Shown here: positions 1 through 11,874 of the stretch, piece by piece
Position numbering within the stretch: the stretch's first letter is position 1
Layout: each line of letters starts with the position of its first letter
Source of the DNA: Abyssibacter sp.
GTDB lineage: Bacteria > Pseudomonadota > Gammaproteobacteria > Nevskiales > OUC007
Assembly (NCBI GenBank): GCA_023146115.1
Contig: JAGLCS010000065.1
Location: 1 to 57,705 of the forward strand
Length of the DNA stretch: 57,705 nt
Direction of reading: 5' to 3'
Notes under the pieces: generated by a model
What the model saw: only the letters and a program-made list of their open reading frames with translations
The model's database searches: none
What the model was told of the DNA's origin: nothing
Translations under genes and position numbers: made by a program

Positions 1-38
1 GGGGGGAGGCGCTCGATGCGCTGGAAGTGATCCTTCAC
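1..38 (-). CDS. PLP-dependent aminotransferase, 5' end only (probable)
   Basis: Only twelve codons and two further bases of this frame lie inside the window. A GTG start is followed by codons giving KDHFQRIERLP, and the next codon begins CC. The F-x-R-I-x-R-L-P-P pattern near the N-terminus is what I know from class I/II aminotransferases of the AlaC/alanine-transaminase type. No ATG lies upstream in this frame, and the ribosome binding site is weak. The gene would follow nlpD on the same strand, in the slot where rpoS sits in many gammaproteobacteria. The call rests on a short motif and could be wrong. Confidence 0.45.
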   Translation of the reverse strand, partial: MKDHFQRIERLP

Positions 39-150
39 GGCCGGGCTTCGTCTATTCGTAGTCGGATTGACACCGCAGTGCGCGGTGTACAGGGCCGGGG
101 ATTGTATCGAACTGGGCGCGGAAGTCGCGTTCCTTTTGCCAGCCCGGGTG

Positions 151-921
151 TTAGGCGCGCGGTAACAGGCCCAATGGATTGACCGGCTGGCCGTTATGGC
201 GGATCTCGAAATGCAGCAATGGCTGCCGCGATGGGCCCAGGCCCATCTCCGCGAGCACATCGCCTTGCTCGACCCGCTGCCCTTCCTTCACCAGCAACTT
301 GCGGTTGTGGCCGTAGGCCGACAGCTCGGCCTCGCTGTGCTTGATGATCACCAGTTGGCCGTAACCCTTCAACGCGCTACCCGCATAGACCACCGTGCCA
401 CCTGCCGATGCCCGGATCGACTCCCCAACCTGTCCGCCGATGTCGATGCCCTTGGAGCGCTCGGAATACGCGCGCAGGATGTCGCCGCGCACCGGCCACA
501 ACCACTGTCCCTTGGCGATCGCAGGCTTTGCCGGGGGACTCGCAGGCCGCGAAGGCGGTGTCGGCGTGCTGCGCGTCGGGCTGCGTGCAGGCGGTGGCGT
601 GCGTGTTGTCGGGCTCGGTGATCGTGCCACCGTGGTGTCGGGCTGCTGCGTATTCCCGCTGGGGTACAGCCGCAACGTCTGACCCGGTTTGATCAGATAG
701 CTGCCACCGATTCCGTTCCAGCGCGCAAGGCTGCGGTAATCCAATTGATGCCGAAACGCGATCGAATAAAGGGTGTCACCGCGACGGACCGTATAGGTCT
801 GCCCCTGCACCCCATCTGCCGTGTTCTCCCAGCGGACGGCCGAAGCGCAGCCGCCGAGTACCAGCGTTAGGCAAACCGCCAGAACAGCAAACCGATACCG
901 ATCAATGCCAGGCACGCCCAT
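151..921 (-). CDS. nlpD: NlpD-like murein hydrolase activator lipoprotein
   Basis: Outer-membrane lipoprotein expected to activate the division amidase AmiC at the septum. The signal peptide ends in a lipobox LGGC with the lipidated Cys at residue 25. A LysM peptidoglycan-binding domain covers about residues 42-87, a Pro/Thr/Ser-rich linker about 88-135, and a LytM/M23 domain about 145-252. The LytM domain is degenerate: the first zinc-ligand region reads SKGIDIGG instead of H-x-G-x-D, although HFEIR near the end is kept. Known NlpD proteins share this loss, which makes them activators rather than hydrolases. The start lies 55 bp inside the upstream membrane-protein gene, suggesting translational coupling. 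Length (256 aa) is shorter than the E. coli protein. Confidence 0.88.
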   Translation of the reverse strand: MGVPGIDRYRFAVLAVCLTLVLGGCASAVRWENTADGVQGQTYTVRRGDTLYSIAFRHQLDYRSLARWNGIGGSYLIKPGQTLRLYPSGNTQQPDTTVARSPSPTTRTPPPARSPTRSTPTPPSRPASPPAKPAIAKGQWLWPVRGDILRAYSERSKGIDIGGQVGESIRASAGGTVVYAGSALKGYGQLVIIKHSEAELSAYGHNRKLLVKEGQRVEQGDVLAEMGLGPSRQPLLHFEIRHNGQPVNPLGLLPRA

Positions 922-1442
922 CCAATTCCGTCGATATATCGCAAGAACCTCTGTTCAAACGTTGGCCCGGCCAGTGCTACGAGCCCGGCCACCAAGATAA
1001 ACCGCCCCGCCCGGCCCACCGCGCAAGCGGCCACGAATGGCAACAGCGGCATGGCCGCCGCGCCGGCTGCAATGGTGAACACTTTAAAGGGTATCGGCGT
1101 AAACCCTGCAACCAGCAGCGCCCAGAACCCGTATTTTGCAAACCAGTCCTGTGCGTGCTGGTAGGCGTCCCAATACCCCACATCATGCAGCAGCGGCGTC
1201 AGGGTTTCGATCAGAAAATAACCCAGCGGATAGCCAACCAATGCACCGACGACGGAGCCGAAGGTGGTCAACAGCGCCAGACGCCACCAGCGATCTCGAG
1301 CGGCCATGACCATGGGCGCGAGCAGCACGTCCACCGGAATCGGGAAGAAGACGGCCTCCGACACCGCGAAACCGAACAGCCAGCCTCGCGCGTGACGGTG
1401 TCGTGCCTTGAGCATGGTCCAGTCATACAGGCGGCGAAACAT
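867..1442 (-). CDS. YqaA/DedA-like (VTT domain) inner-membrane protein
   Basis: Integral membrane protein of 191 aa in the DedA/SNARE-associated (VTT) superfamily, YqaA subgroup. The sequence shows the two characteristic proline-rich half-helix motifs, FFPIPVDVLLAP near residue 32 and GFTPIPFKVFTIAAG in the second half, separated by hydrophobic spans and a glycine-rich turn. DedA relatives act as lipid scramblases or flippases and support membrane potential; the role of the YqaA subgroup is less clear. It lies between pcm and nlpD, overlapping nlpD, so it is probably part of the surE-pcm-nlpD transcript. The ATG start is the only good one upstream of the conserved region. Confidence 0.85.
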   Translation of the reverse strand: MFRRLYDWTMLKARHRHARGWLFGFAVSEAVFFPIPVDVLLAPMVMAARDRWWRLALLTTFGSVVGALVGYPLGYFLIETLTPLLHDVGYWDAYQHAQDWFAKYGFWALLVAGFTPIPFKVFTIAAGAAAMPLLPFVAACAVGRAGRFILVAGLVALAGPTFEQRFLRYIDGIGWACLALIGIGLLFWRFA

Positions 1443-1508
1443 GTCGTTCTAAACTCCCCTTGCACCTGCGCACAGGCATGGTGGCCGCCAGTGCGGCCGA
1501 TTGTTGAA

Positions 1509-2180
1509 TCAGTCTCTCTCCGAGACCAGAGGCACGAAACTCACCAGACCTAGCGACTCTTCGGTCCACTCCTGACCCTGCCGTGAGAACCGGACCAGCT
1601 CCTGGCGGCCTGACGGACCCACCGGCATGACCAGCACCCCGCCCGGCGCCAACTGTTCGCGCAGGGCCTCGGGAACCTGCGCTCCGCCGGCCGTGACCAC
1701 AATGCGCTCGAACGGGCCGAGCTGCGGCCATCCCCAGGACCCATCGGACTGCCGCAGTCGGACGTTGTGATAACCCAGCTCGCGCAGAAGCCGCCCGGCG
1801 CGCTGGTATAGCGGCCGGATGCGCTCGACGGTCAGCACCTCGTCGATCAGCTCGGCCAGCACTGCTGCCTGGTAGCCGCTGCCGGTACCGACCTCCAGCA
1901 CGCGGTCGAAGGGTCCAGGCTCCAGCAATGCCTCGGTCATCCGGGCCACGATCAGTGGCTGTGAAATGGTCTGACCATGGCCGATCGGCAACGCCGTATC
2001 GCGATAGGCCATGTTGGCCAAGGCTTCATCAACAAACCGGTGGCGCTGCACCGCGCCAATCGCCCGCAGCACGCGTTCGTCGCGAATGCCTTCTTCGTAT
2101 AAACGGTCCGCCAGGCGTTTGCGGTTGCGCTCCGAGGTCATGCCCAGTCCCCGCGCATGGGGGTGTCGTAGTCCGACCAT
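1509..2180 (-). CDS. pcm: Protein-L-isoaspartate O-methyltransferase
   Basis: Transfers a methyl group from S-adenosylmethionine to isoaspartyl residues in damaged proteins, starting their repair. Family signatures are clear: the substrate-side motif GHGQTISQP near residue 68, the SAM-binding motif I VLEVGTGSGYQ at 94-104, and the C-terminal RFVPL-like element (SFVPL). Length is 223 aa. The chosen ATG sits 3 nt after the surE stop; an internal ATG 13 codons later (GLG-MTSERNR) matches the start used in several relatives, so the true N-terminus may be shorter. The gene continues the surE-pcm-nlpD stress-survival order. Confidence 0.93.
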   Translation of the reverse strand: MVGLRHPHARGLGMTSERNRKRLADRLYEEGIRDERVLRAIGAVQRHRFVDEALANMAYRDTALPIGHGQTISQPLIVARMTEALLEPGPFDRVLEVGTGSGYQAAVLAELIDEVLTVERIRPLYQRAGRLLRELGYHNVRLRQSDGSWGWPQLGPFERIVVTAGGAQVPEALREQLAPGGVLVMPVGPSGRQELVRFSRQGQEWTEESLGLVSFVPLVSERD

Positions 2181-2183
2181 GAC

Positions 2184-2936
2184 TCAGGTGTGCAGCGACG
2201 GCAGCCAGCGGCCTAGCGGCTCGATGGCTTCGTGGCGCGTCAGGTCAACCTGAATCGGGGTGACGGCGGCATAGCCGCGCGAAATTGCGTCGAAATCGGT
2301 CCCTGGCCCGGCATCGAGCTCCGGTCCGGTCGGCCCGATCCAGAAAATCTCCCGTCCCTTGGGATCATGGTCCCGGATCACGGGTTCGGCCTTGTGGCGA
2401 TTGCCCAAGCGCGTATTGAGCACGCCTTCGAGTTCGTCAAAGGGCCTGTCGGGCACATTGACGTTGAGAATCGTGCTGTCGGCGAACGGGACTTCGCGCA
2501 TGGTGTCGATCAGGCGCACGACCACCTCGGCCGCCGCGGCGTAATGCTTGGGTTCCACCGCCGTCGAAGACACGGCGATGGACGGATAACCCAGAAAACG
2601 GCCCTCCATGGCTGCGGCCACGGTGCCGGAATACAGCACGTCGTCGCCCAGATTGGCGCCAGCGTTAATGCCGGAGACCACCATATCGGGCGGATCATCC
2701 AGCAATCCGGTCAGCGCCAGATGCACGCAATCGGTTGGAGTGCCGTCGACGCAACGCGTGCCGTCGGCATGCGAATGCACGCGCAAAGGCCGCATCAAGG
2801 TCAGCGAGTTGCTGGCGCCGCTACGATTACGATCAGGCGCCACGACAGTGACGTCGGCGAATTGACGTAAACGTTCGGCGAGGCAAATCAGGCCTGGAGC
2901 CTGACAGCCGTCGTCATTGGAAACGAGGATATGCAT
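2184..2936 (-). CDS. surE: 5'/3'-nucleotidase and exopolyphosphatase SurE
   Basis: Metal-dependent phosphatase acting on nucleoside monophosphates and short polyphosphate, linked to stationary-phase survival. The N-terminus reads MHILVSNDDG with the metal-binding Asp pair at residues 8-9. APDRNRSGAS carries the conserved Ser near 40, and SGINAGANLGDDVLYSGTV the conserved Asn near 92. Length, 250 aa, matches the family. It is the first gene of the surE-pcm-yqaA-nlpD block and is divergent from the Smr gene, with 55 bp between the two starts. Confidence 0.95.
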   Translation of the reverse strand: MHILVSNDDGCQAPGLICLAERLRQFADVTVVAPDRNRSGASNSLTLMRPLRVHSHADGTRCVDGTPTDCVHLALTGLLDDPPDMVVSGINAGANLGDDVLYSGTVAAAMEGRFLGYPSIAVSSTAVEPKHYAAAAEVVVRLIDTMREVPFADSTILNVNVPDRPFDELEGVLNTRLGNRHKAEPVIRDHDPKGREIFWIGPTGPELDAGPGTDFDAISRGYAAVTPIQVDLTRHEAIEPLGRWLPSLHT

Positions 2937-2991
2937 GGTGTTCGATTCAGGCCGTGCAGAGCGTCGGCCAACGCCGGTATCTTATCGCACC

Positions 2992-3543
2992 ATGAGTGCC
3001 AACCGGACACAGGATTCGGACGACGACGACCGCAGCCTGCTGGAATCGGCTTATGGCGGCGTCCAGCCCTTGCCGCAAACGGCGCGAGAGCGCCCGCATC
3101 GCGTCGCGCCCGACACCACGCCGCGCCAGACCGAGCTGGATCAGCAAGCGGTACTGCGCGAATCCCTGGAGGGCGACCCCGAAGCGCACGAGGAATCCGC
3201 CGAGGGCCTGAGCTACCGTGTTGCCGGACTATCGGACAGCGATTTTCGCAAGCTGCGCCGCGGCGCGTTCACATTGCAGGCCAGCATCGACCTGCATGGT
3301 CTGAACCGCGAGCAGGCGCGCGCGGCATTGCATGCATTTCTGGCCCATGCGCTGGATCGCGGATACCGCTGCGTGAAAATCATTCACGGCAAGGGGCTTC
3401 GATCAACGGCAGCGGGGCCGGTGATCAAACCCGCGGTCGCGCGCTGGTTGACGCGCCGCAAAGATGTGCTGGGTTACGCGTCCGCCAAGCCGCAGGAGGG
3501 TGGATCGGGAGCGACCGTGGTCCTGCTCAGAAAGACCCGGTAG
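2992..3543 (+). CDS. Smr-domain (SmrA-type) putative DNA/RNA endonuclease
   Basis: Protein of 183 aa with a charged N-terminal half and a C-terminal Smr domain from about residue 95. The diagnostic motifs are IDLHGLN at 99-105 and the nucleic-acid-binding HGKG at 132-135, followed by the VLGYASAKPQEGGSGATVVLL ending typical of stand-alone Smr proteins. Smr proteins are nucleases or RNA-binding proteins; E. coli SmrA nicks DNA in vitro. I place the start at the ATG of MSANRTQ because upstream in-frame codons run through the divergent surE start region. It faces surE head to head and meets the TetR gene tail to tail, 18 bp apart. Confidence 0.85.
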   Translation: MSANRTQDSDDDDRSLLESAYGGVQPLPQTARERPHRVAPDTTPRQTELDQQAVLRESLEGDPEAHEESAEGLSYRVAGLSDSDFRKLRRGAFTLQASIDLHGLNREQARAALHAFLAHALDRGYRCVKIIHGKGLRSTAAGPVIKPAVARWLTRRKDVLGYASAKPQEGGSGATVVLLRKTR

Positions 3544-3561
3544 CGCCGGGTCGACGAATGC

Positions 3562-4206
3562 TCAGCCGTCGCTTGGCCGCAGTTCCAGCCTGAGCTGCTC
3601 GATCAGCTGCCGGAAGCGTTCCGGTCCGGCGACGCGAGCAATCTGCAAGCCGCCCTGCAAGGCGCCCCCGAGTTGCACGGCCTTGGCTTCCGGCGGGCCT
3701 TCAAAGCGAAGCCGGCCGTCTGCTTCGCCCCGCTGCAACACGCTCACCAACCAGTGCAGGATTTGCTCCATGCATTGACGGGCTTCTTCACGCATCCCGT
3801 CCGGTATCGCCTGGAACTCGGCGCCCAGCATTCCGCTGAAGCAGATCTTGCGCCCGCCCTCATTGAGGTAGTCGAGATAAAACTCGAAATAGGCATTGAG
3901 CAGCGCCCAAGGATCGGACTCGCGCTCTTCCAGCACTTCGATCCATTCGGCCAGGCGAATGCGGAAGCGCGAGACCAACTCGATCCCGAGGTCTTCCTTG
4001 GCTGGAAAGTGATAATGGATCGCCGCGTTGCGAATCCCGAGCTGAACGGCGATGTGGTGGTACGAAAACGCGTTGTAGCCGCGCCTTTGCAACAGCTCCT
4101 CGGCCGTGTCGAGAATCGCCTCACGAGTATTACGACCAGCCCGCCGGTTCCGAGCAGTGGCTGCTTCAGTCGTCTCGCGAGCGACTTCTGCCGCTTTTGT
4201 GCTCAT
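3562..4206 (-). CDS. TetR/AcrR-family transcriptional regulator
   Basis: A 214-aa one-component repressor. The N-terminal helix-turn-helix domain (about residues 25-72) contains the typical REAILDTAEELLQRRGYNAF start and the recognition region AAIHYHFPAKEDL. The C-terminal ligand domain holds CFSGMLGAE, seen in TetR subgroups that often respond to electrophiles or acyl compounds, and has Cys residues that could be reactive. Its start is 9 bp from the truD stop, so it could be cotranscribed with the isoprenoid/truD block. The target is unknown. The gene and its Smr neighbour are inserted between truD and surE, which are adjacent in E. coli. Confidence 0.85.
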   Translation of the reverse strand: MSTKAAEVARETTEAATARNRRAGRNTREAILDTAEELLQRRGYNAFSYHHIAVQLGIRNAAIHYHFPAKEDLGIELVSRFRIRLAEWIEVLEERESDPWALLNAYFEFYLDYLNEGGRKICFSGMLGAEFQAIPDGMREEARQCMEQILHWLVSVLQRGEADGRLRFEGPPEAKAVQLGGALQGGLQIARVAGPERFRQLIEQLRLELRPSDG

Positions 4207-4215
4207 CCAAGCAGT

Positions 4216-5265
4216 CTACGAGCTTGAACTGGATTGGTGCAAATATTCGTCGGTGTCGATGCATTCTGCCACTACGGCAGTCGCGAAGCTGCCTGGGGGT
4301 AATCCGAATGAGAGCGTGAGAGAGCCGGTGTCATGCTGCAGGATGCACAGCCCGTCGGGGATGACACGTAGCGGTCGCCGCGCACCATCAACGCGCAGCG
4401 TGGCCAGCTTGTCGATCCACGCTCCGGCCTCGGACAATGCGTCGACTTCTCGAGCCTGCGCCTCGCCAACGGGGCCATCGGCAGCACGCCCAGGCAGCGG
4501 GCCGCTGGGGTGCACATCGCCCTCCCCGGCTCTTGCAGCCAGTTCAGCATCAATCGCTTCTGCAACAAACCCGCTGTTACTGCGATTCAACATGCACCAT
4601 TCACCGTCGATCAGGCGGTTCCAGGTGCCGTCACGGACCCGGGCATTCAAGACCCGATTGAACAACGCAGACCGGGCCGCTGACAGGATGATGCCTGCCG
4701 GCCGCTCACGGGATTCGAACTCGTCGAGGTTGCGCCCCTGCCGACCAAAGCGCTGTGGTCCGAACGCATTGGGCACGCCTTGTTCACCGATTTCGTCGAT
4801 CCGGCGCTGCAGGAGCCCCGCGTCAACCGGCGTCACCAACTCAATCGCGATACGGAACCGATTGCTGGCATGTGCGCCCCGCCGCAGCTTTCGATCGTGG
4901 CGAACCAGCTGCAGGCACTCGGCATTGTCGAGCTGATCAGACCACGCCGCGCAATCCGGCAGCTCGCGTTTGATCGGCCACGGCAAGCTGAACCATTGCG
5001 ATGTCACCGCGTATCGATCCTTCATGCCGCAGTAGCCGATGTTGCGGCTGCGCGCCCCGGCCAGCCGTGCGAGCTGGCGTGCGATCTGGTCGGTGGTCCG
5101 GTCCCGCTTGCGCAGCTGGACCATCAGATGCTCGCCTTCGCCCGCAGGCTCAAACGCGAGCTCTTCGTCGACCTGAAAATCTTCAGGCGTCCGCTTGAGA
5201 TGGCCGGTCGCCAACGCCGCGCCGTGGGCTTTGGCGACGCACCAGGGCGGGTCGAGTCCGATCAA
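4216..5265 (-). CDS. truD: tRNA pseudouridine(13) synthase TruD
   Basis: Makes pseudouridine 13 in tRNA-Glu. Family blocks are present: TPEDFQVDEELAFEPAGEGEH, the catalytic motif GMKDRYAVTSQW with the nucleophilic Asp at residue 83, RHDRKLRRGAH, NAFGPQRFGRQG, and the C-terminal LPPGSFATAVV. The reading frame extends upstream into ispF without an ATG; a TTG codon that overlaps the ispF stop (TTGA) gives a protein of 349 aa, the same length as E. coli TruD, so I use that start. Last gene of the ftsB-ispD-ispF-truD string; translation is probably coupled to ispF. Confidence 0.92.
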   Translation of the reverse strand: MIGLDPPWCVAKAHGAALATGHLKRTPEDFQVDEELAFEPAGEGEHLMVQLRKRDRTTDQIARQLARLAGARSRNIGYCGMKDRYAVTSQWFSLPWPIKRELPDCAAWSDQLDNAECLQLVRHDRKLRRGAHASNRFRIAIELVTPVDAGLLQRRIDEIGEQGVPNAFGPQRFGRQGRNLDEFESRERPAGIILSAARSALFNRVLNARVRDGTWNRLIDGEWCMLNRSNSGFVAEAIDAELAARAGEGDVHPSGPLPGRAADGPVGEAQAREVDALSEAGAWIDKLATLRVDGARRPLRVIPDGLCILQHDTGSLTLSFGLPPGSFATAVVAECIDTDEYLHQSSSSS

Positions 5266-5738
5266 AGCGGTTGTATCGTCGCGACGGCATACGCCGCGAT
5301 CCCTTCTTTGCGCCCGATCGGCCCGAGCCGTTCGGTGGTGGTTGCCTTGACGTTGACCTGGCCAAGCCCAATGCCAAGTCCGTCGGCGATGCAGGCACAC
5401 ATCGCCGGGACATGCGGAGCGATGCGGGGCGCCTGGGCCACGATGGTTCCATCGCACTGCACCGGCGCAAAGCCTGACGCCTGAAGACGCGCTCGGACAA
5501 GCTGGAGCATGCGGTGGCCGGCCAGCCCAACCCACTCATCGCTGGTATCGGGAAACAGGCCGCCGATGTCACCCAACGCCGCCGCACCGAGCAAGGCATC
5601 GGATAGGGCGTGGATCAGGACATCGCCGTCCGAGTGCGCGATCAAGCCCTGATCGTGTTCAATCCGCACGCCGCCCAGCCAGACATGATTGCCGACACCG
5701 AAACGGTGCACGTCGTATCCGTGGCCGACGCGAATCAC
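5262..5738 (-). CDS. ispF: 2-C-methyl-D-erythritol 2,4-cyclodiphosphate synthase
   Basis: MEP-pathway enzyme that cyclises CDP-methylerythritol 2-phosphate, releasing CMP. Length, 158 aa, matches the family. Metal ligands are visible in GHGYDVHRFG (Asp 9, His 11) and in the third ligand region LIAHSDGDVLIHALSDALLGA. The downstream segment contains DIGGLFPDTS and the substrate loop, ending GRKEGIAAYAVATI. It starts with GTG overlapping the ispD stop (GTGA) and ends overlapping the TTG start of truD, so ribosomes probably pass from one gene to the next. Confidence 0.96.
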   Translation of the reverse strand: MIRVGHGYDVHRFGVGNHVWLGGVRIEHDQGLIAHSDGDVLIHALSDALLGAAALGDIGGLFPDTSDEWVGLAGHRMLQLVRARLQASGFAPVQCDGTIVAQAPRIAPHVPAMCACIADGLGIGLGQVNVKATTTERLGPIGRKEGIAAYAVATIQPL

Positions 5739-6415
5739 AAACGCCCCTGGGCGCGCAGCGACGCTTCAGCGAGCGGCAGATCATCCAGGTAGGTGACCTT
5801 GAGATTGTCACCATGGCCCTCGACACATCGGGGTCGGAATCCCGCTGCTTCCATCGCCGATGACTCATCCGTGATCAGCGCCCGGTCGCCCTGCTCCAGC
5901 GCCTGACGCAGCGCTGCGACGGGAAACACCTGTGGAGTTTGTGCTTGCCACACATCGTCGCGGGCGAGCGTGGCGCCGACCCGGCCGTCGACCACCCGCT
6001 TCAAGGTGTCTTTCGCCGGCACCGCCAGCAGCGCGCCATCACGGCTGCGACGCGCTGCACGGATCAGTCGATCAAGATCATCAACACGCAAACAAGGCCG
6101 AGCCGCATCGTGCACCAGCACCAGATCGTCATCGGCCGCCTCGCGCAGAGCGCGTAGTCCGGCCAGTACCGAATCAGCCCGGCTCGCGCCGCCTGTGGTG
6201 GTTTTCAAGATGGGATGGCTGGCAACTTCCATATCATGAAACGATCGATCGTCCGGGCCGAGGACGACGACCAGCGTTTCAAGTTCGGGATAGTCCAGCA
6301 ACGGCGTGAGCGCGTGCTCAATAACCGTGCGGCGACCGAGCGGAAGATACTGCTTGGGTTGGCCGGCATCCATGCGGGCGCCCCGGCCGGCAGCCGGGAC
6401 CACAGCCCACAACAC
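5735..6415 (-). CDS. ispD: 2-C-methyl-D-erythritol 4-phosphate cytidylyltransferase
   Basis: Transfers CMP to methylerythritol 4-phosphate in isoprenoid precursor synthesis. The nucleotide-binding N-terminus VVPAAGRGARM and the PKQYLPL element are present, as are the VLVHDAARPC motif and the C-terminal substrate region TDESSAMEAAG with HGDNLKVT. Length 226 aa. The start is a GTG whose first base is the last base of the ftsB stop (TAGTG). The neighbours ftsB and ispF are the standard ones in gammaproteobacteria. Confidence 0.96.
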   Translation of the reverse strand: MLWAVVPAAGRGARMDAGQPKQYLPLGRRTVIEHALTPLLDYPELETLVVVLGPDDRSFHDMEVASHPILKTTTGGASRADSVLAGLRALREAADDDLVLVHDAARPCLRVDDLDRLIRAARRSRDGALLAVPAKDTLKRVVDGRVGATLARDDVWQAQTPQVFPVAALRQALEQGDRALITDESSAMEAAGFRPRCVEGHGDNLKVTYLDDLPLAEASLRAQGRL

Positions 6416-6690
6416 TATCTCGAAACCAGCAGGTAAAACGTCTCGCCTTGCCGCACCATGCCGAGATCCGTGCGGGCCCGGCCCTCCATCGCTGCAACCC
6501 CGGACTTCAGATCGTCGACCTCAGCCTGCAACGCGGCGTTACGCGCACGCAGATGAGCGTTCTGTTCGGACATCGCTGCTATCTCGGCTTGCTGGCCACG
6601 TACGTCCGGAATGCTGCCGTCAGCAAACCACAGGCGGTACTGAAAGTACCCCAGAATGAGGAGTCCGGAGATGAGCGCCGCCTTGACCAT
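6415..6690 (-). CDS. ftsB: Cell division protein FtsB
   Basis: Small bitopic divisome protein that forms the FtsQ-FtsB-FtsL complex and signals septal peptidoglycan synthesis. Its 91 aa consist of a short N-terminus, one hydrophobic span at about residues 4-20, and a periplasmic coiled coil at about 28-68 rich in Glu, Ala and Leu, followed by the conserved segment ARTDLGMVRQGETFYLLV. It starts 9 bp after the eno stop and hands over to ispD by a 1-base overlap. Identity is firm from the C-terminal motif and position. Confidence 0.94.
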   Translation of the reverse strand: MVKAALISGLLILGYFQYRLWFADGSIPDVRGQQAEIAAMSEQNAHLRARNAALQAEVDDLKSGVAAMEGRARTDLGMVRQGETFYLLVSR

Positions 6691-6699
6691 GGCGGAACT

Positions 6700-7995
<1,296 letters not shown>

Positions 7996-8043
7996 CTACT
8001 TCGTGTGAATTCTTATGTCGCGCATGGCTGCGCAGGCCAGTTG

Positions 8044-10538
<2,495 letters not shown>

Positions 10539-10587
10539 TCAGGGAAGCGCGGATGTTAGCCGAATGAGCGGGCGGCGGACAATCGGC

Positions 10588-11874
10588 TCAAACGCGAGGA
10601 ACGCCCACAAGTTGATGATTCCATTGAAGGTTACTCGGTGCAATCTGCTCATCAATACAGGTCGCTCCGATGCTGCAAATCCACTCGTCGCGCAAGACGA
10701 CCGGCAGACGGGGCCGCAGCCAGGGCGGAATTCCCCGCTCCTGACACCATTTGGCCAGGCGCTTGCCCGGCCGACCGGGCTGGCGAATCACATCCGTCGG
10801 TTGAGCCAATCGCACGGTCCACGAACCCGATGCACCGGACAGCAGCTCTCCGGAACCCGACGGCAACTGCAGGGCCAGTTCGCCGCTCCATTGCGTCGTC
10901 CAGTCACTGGCGACCTCGGGCAGCCGGAGCAGAATGAACAAGCGGTCGCGATACCGACGAACCTCGGCGCGACCCCACTGCACGCAGTGCTCGGCATCGT
11001 TGCGGCCCGACTGGATCACACGCAGCACCTGACCGAGCACGGCCTGACCGGGCAATGGCAGGCCCGCTCGTCGCATGGCCAATCGCAGCACGCGTGCGGT
11101 CACCGCCGGCTCCAACTGCGATAGCGCAGAGACGGACAATCCGCCTTCGCGTGTCAGTGAATCCAGTAGGGGTCCGTCGTCCTCACGAATCTGCGTCGTG
11201 ATCTCCGCGATCCGCCGCGCGGCGTCTGCGGCCTTGTCCGAAAAACCCGGCCACCGTTCACGCAACAGAGGGATGACGCGATGCCGGAGAAAATTGCGGT
11301 CCAGCGATTCGTCGCGGTTGCTGGGATCATCGATCCAGCTCCAGCGCATCGCATGCGCTTCGGCTTCCAGCCTCGCCCGGCTCAGGCCCAGCAAAGGCCG
11401 GTAGAGCCAGCCGGCGCCGAGGTCACGCTGCCTGGGCATGGCTGACAAGCCGTCCGGCCCGGATCCGCGCGCCAGATTCAGTAACAAGGTTTCGGCCTGA
11501 TCGTCTTGGTGGTGCGCGAACAACACGGTCTCCGCCGGTTGCATCACCTCGCGAATGGCCGCAAAACGAGCGGTGCGGGCCGCCGCCTCCAAGCCGCTTC
11601 CGCCATTAAGGTCGACCTGTACGCGGCGGACCGTGAGCGGCACTGCCAGCGAATCAGCGATCCGGGCGCAGTGGGCCGCCCAGTCGTCGGCGGCGGCATT
11701 CAGCCCGTGGTGGACGTGCAGCGCGCGCAGGCTAATCGCCGCATCGGTCGCCGCAAACTGCGCCGCCCAATGCAACAACACCGTGGAATCCAGGCCGCCG
11801 GAAAACGCGACCAGCCAGCGACGGCTCGGCGCCTCGGCGAAGCTCGCCTCAGGCGGAATTCCGGAACTGTCCAT
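10588..11874 (-). CDS. tilS: tRNA(Ile)-lysidine synthase
   Basis: Converts C34 of the tRNA-Ile(CAU) anticodon to lysidine so that it reads AUA. The ATP-pyrophosphatase loop [13 protein letters not shown] lies at about residues 24-36, followed by the conserved [18 protein letters not shown] and [19 protein letters not shown]. The C-terminal half carries the TilS substrate-binding domains ([21 protein letters not shown]). Length 428 aa. Its start overlaps the end of accA by 26 bp, an order also seen in E. coli and Pseudomonas (accA-tilS). Confidence 0.95.
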   Translation of the reverse strand: MDSSGIPPEASFAEAPSRRWLVAFSGGLDSTVLLHWAAQFAATDAAISLRALHVHHGLNAAADDWAAHCARIADSLAVPLTVRRVQVDLNGGSGLEAAARTARFAAIREVMQPAETVLFAHHQDDQAETLLLNLARGSGPDGLSAMPRQRDLGAGWLYRPLLGLSRARLEAEAHAMRWSWIDDPSNRDESLDRNFLRHRVIPLLRERWPGFSDKAADAARRIAEITTQIREDDGPLLDSLTREGGLSVSALSQLEPAVTARVLRLAMRRAGLPLPGQAVLGQVLRVIQSGRNDAEHCVQWGRAEVRRYRDRLFILLRLPEVASDWTTQWSGELALQLPSGSGELLSGASGSWTVRLAQPTDVIRQPGRPGKRLAKWCQERGIPPWLRPRLPVVLRDEWICSIGATCIDEQIAPSNLQWNHQLVGVPRV

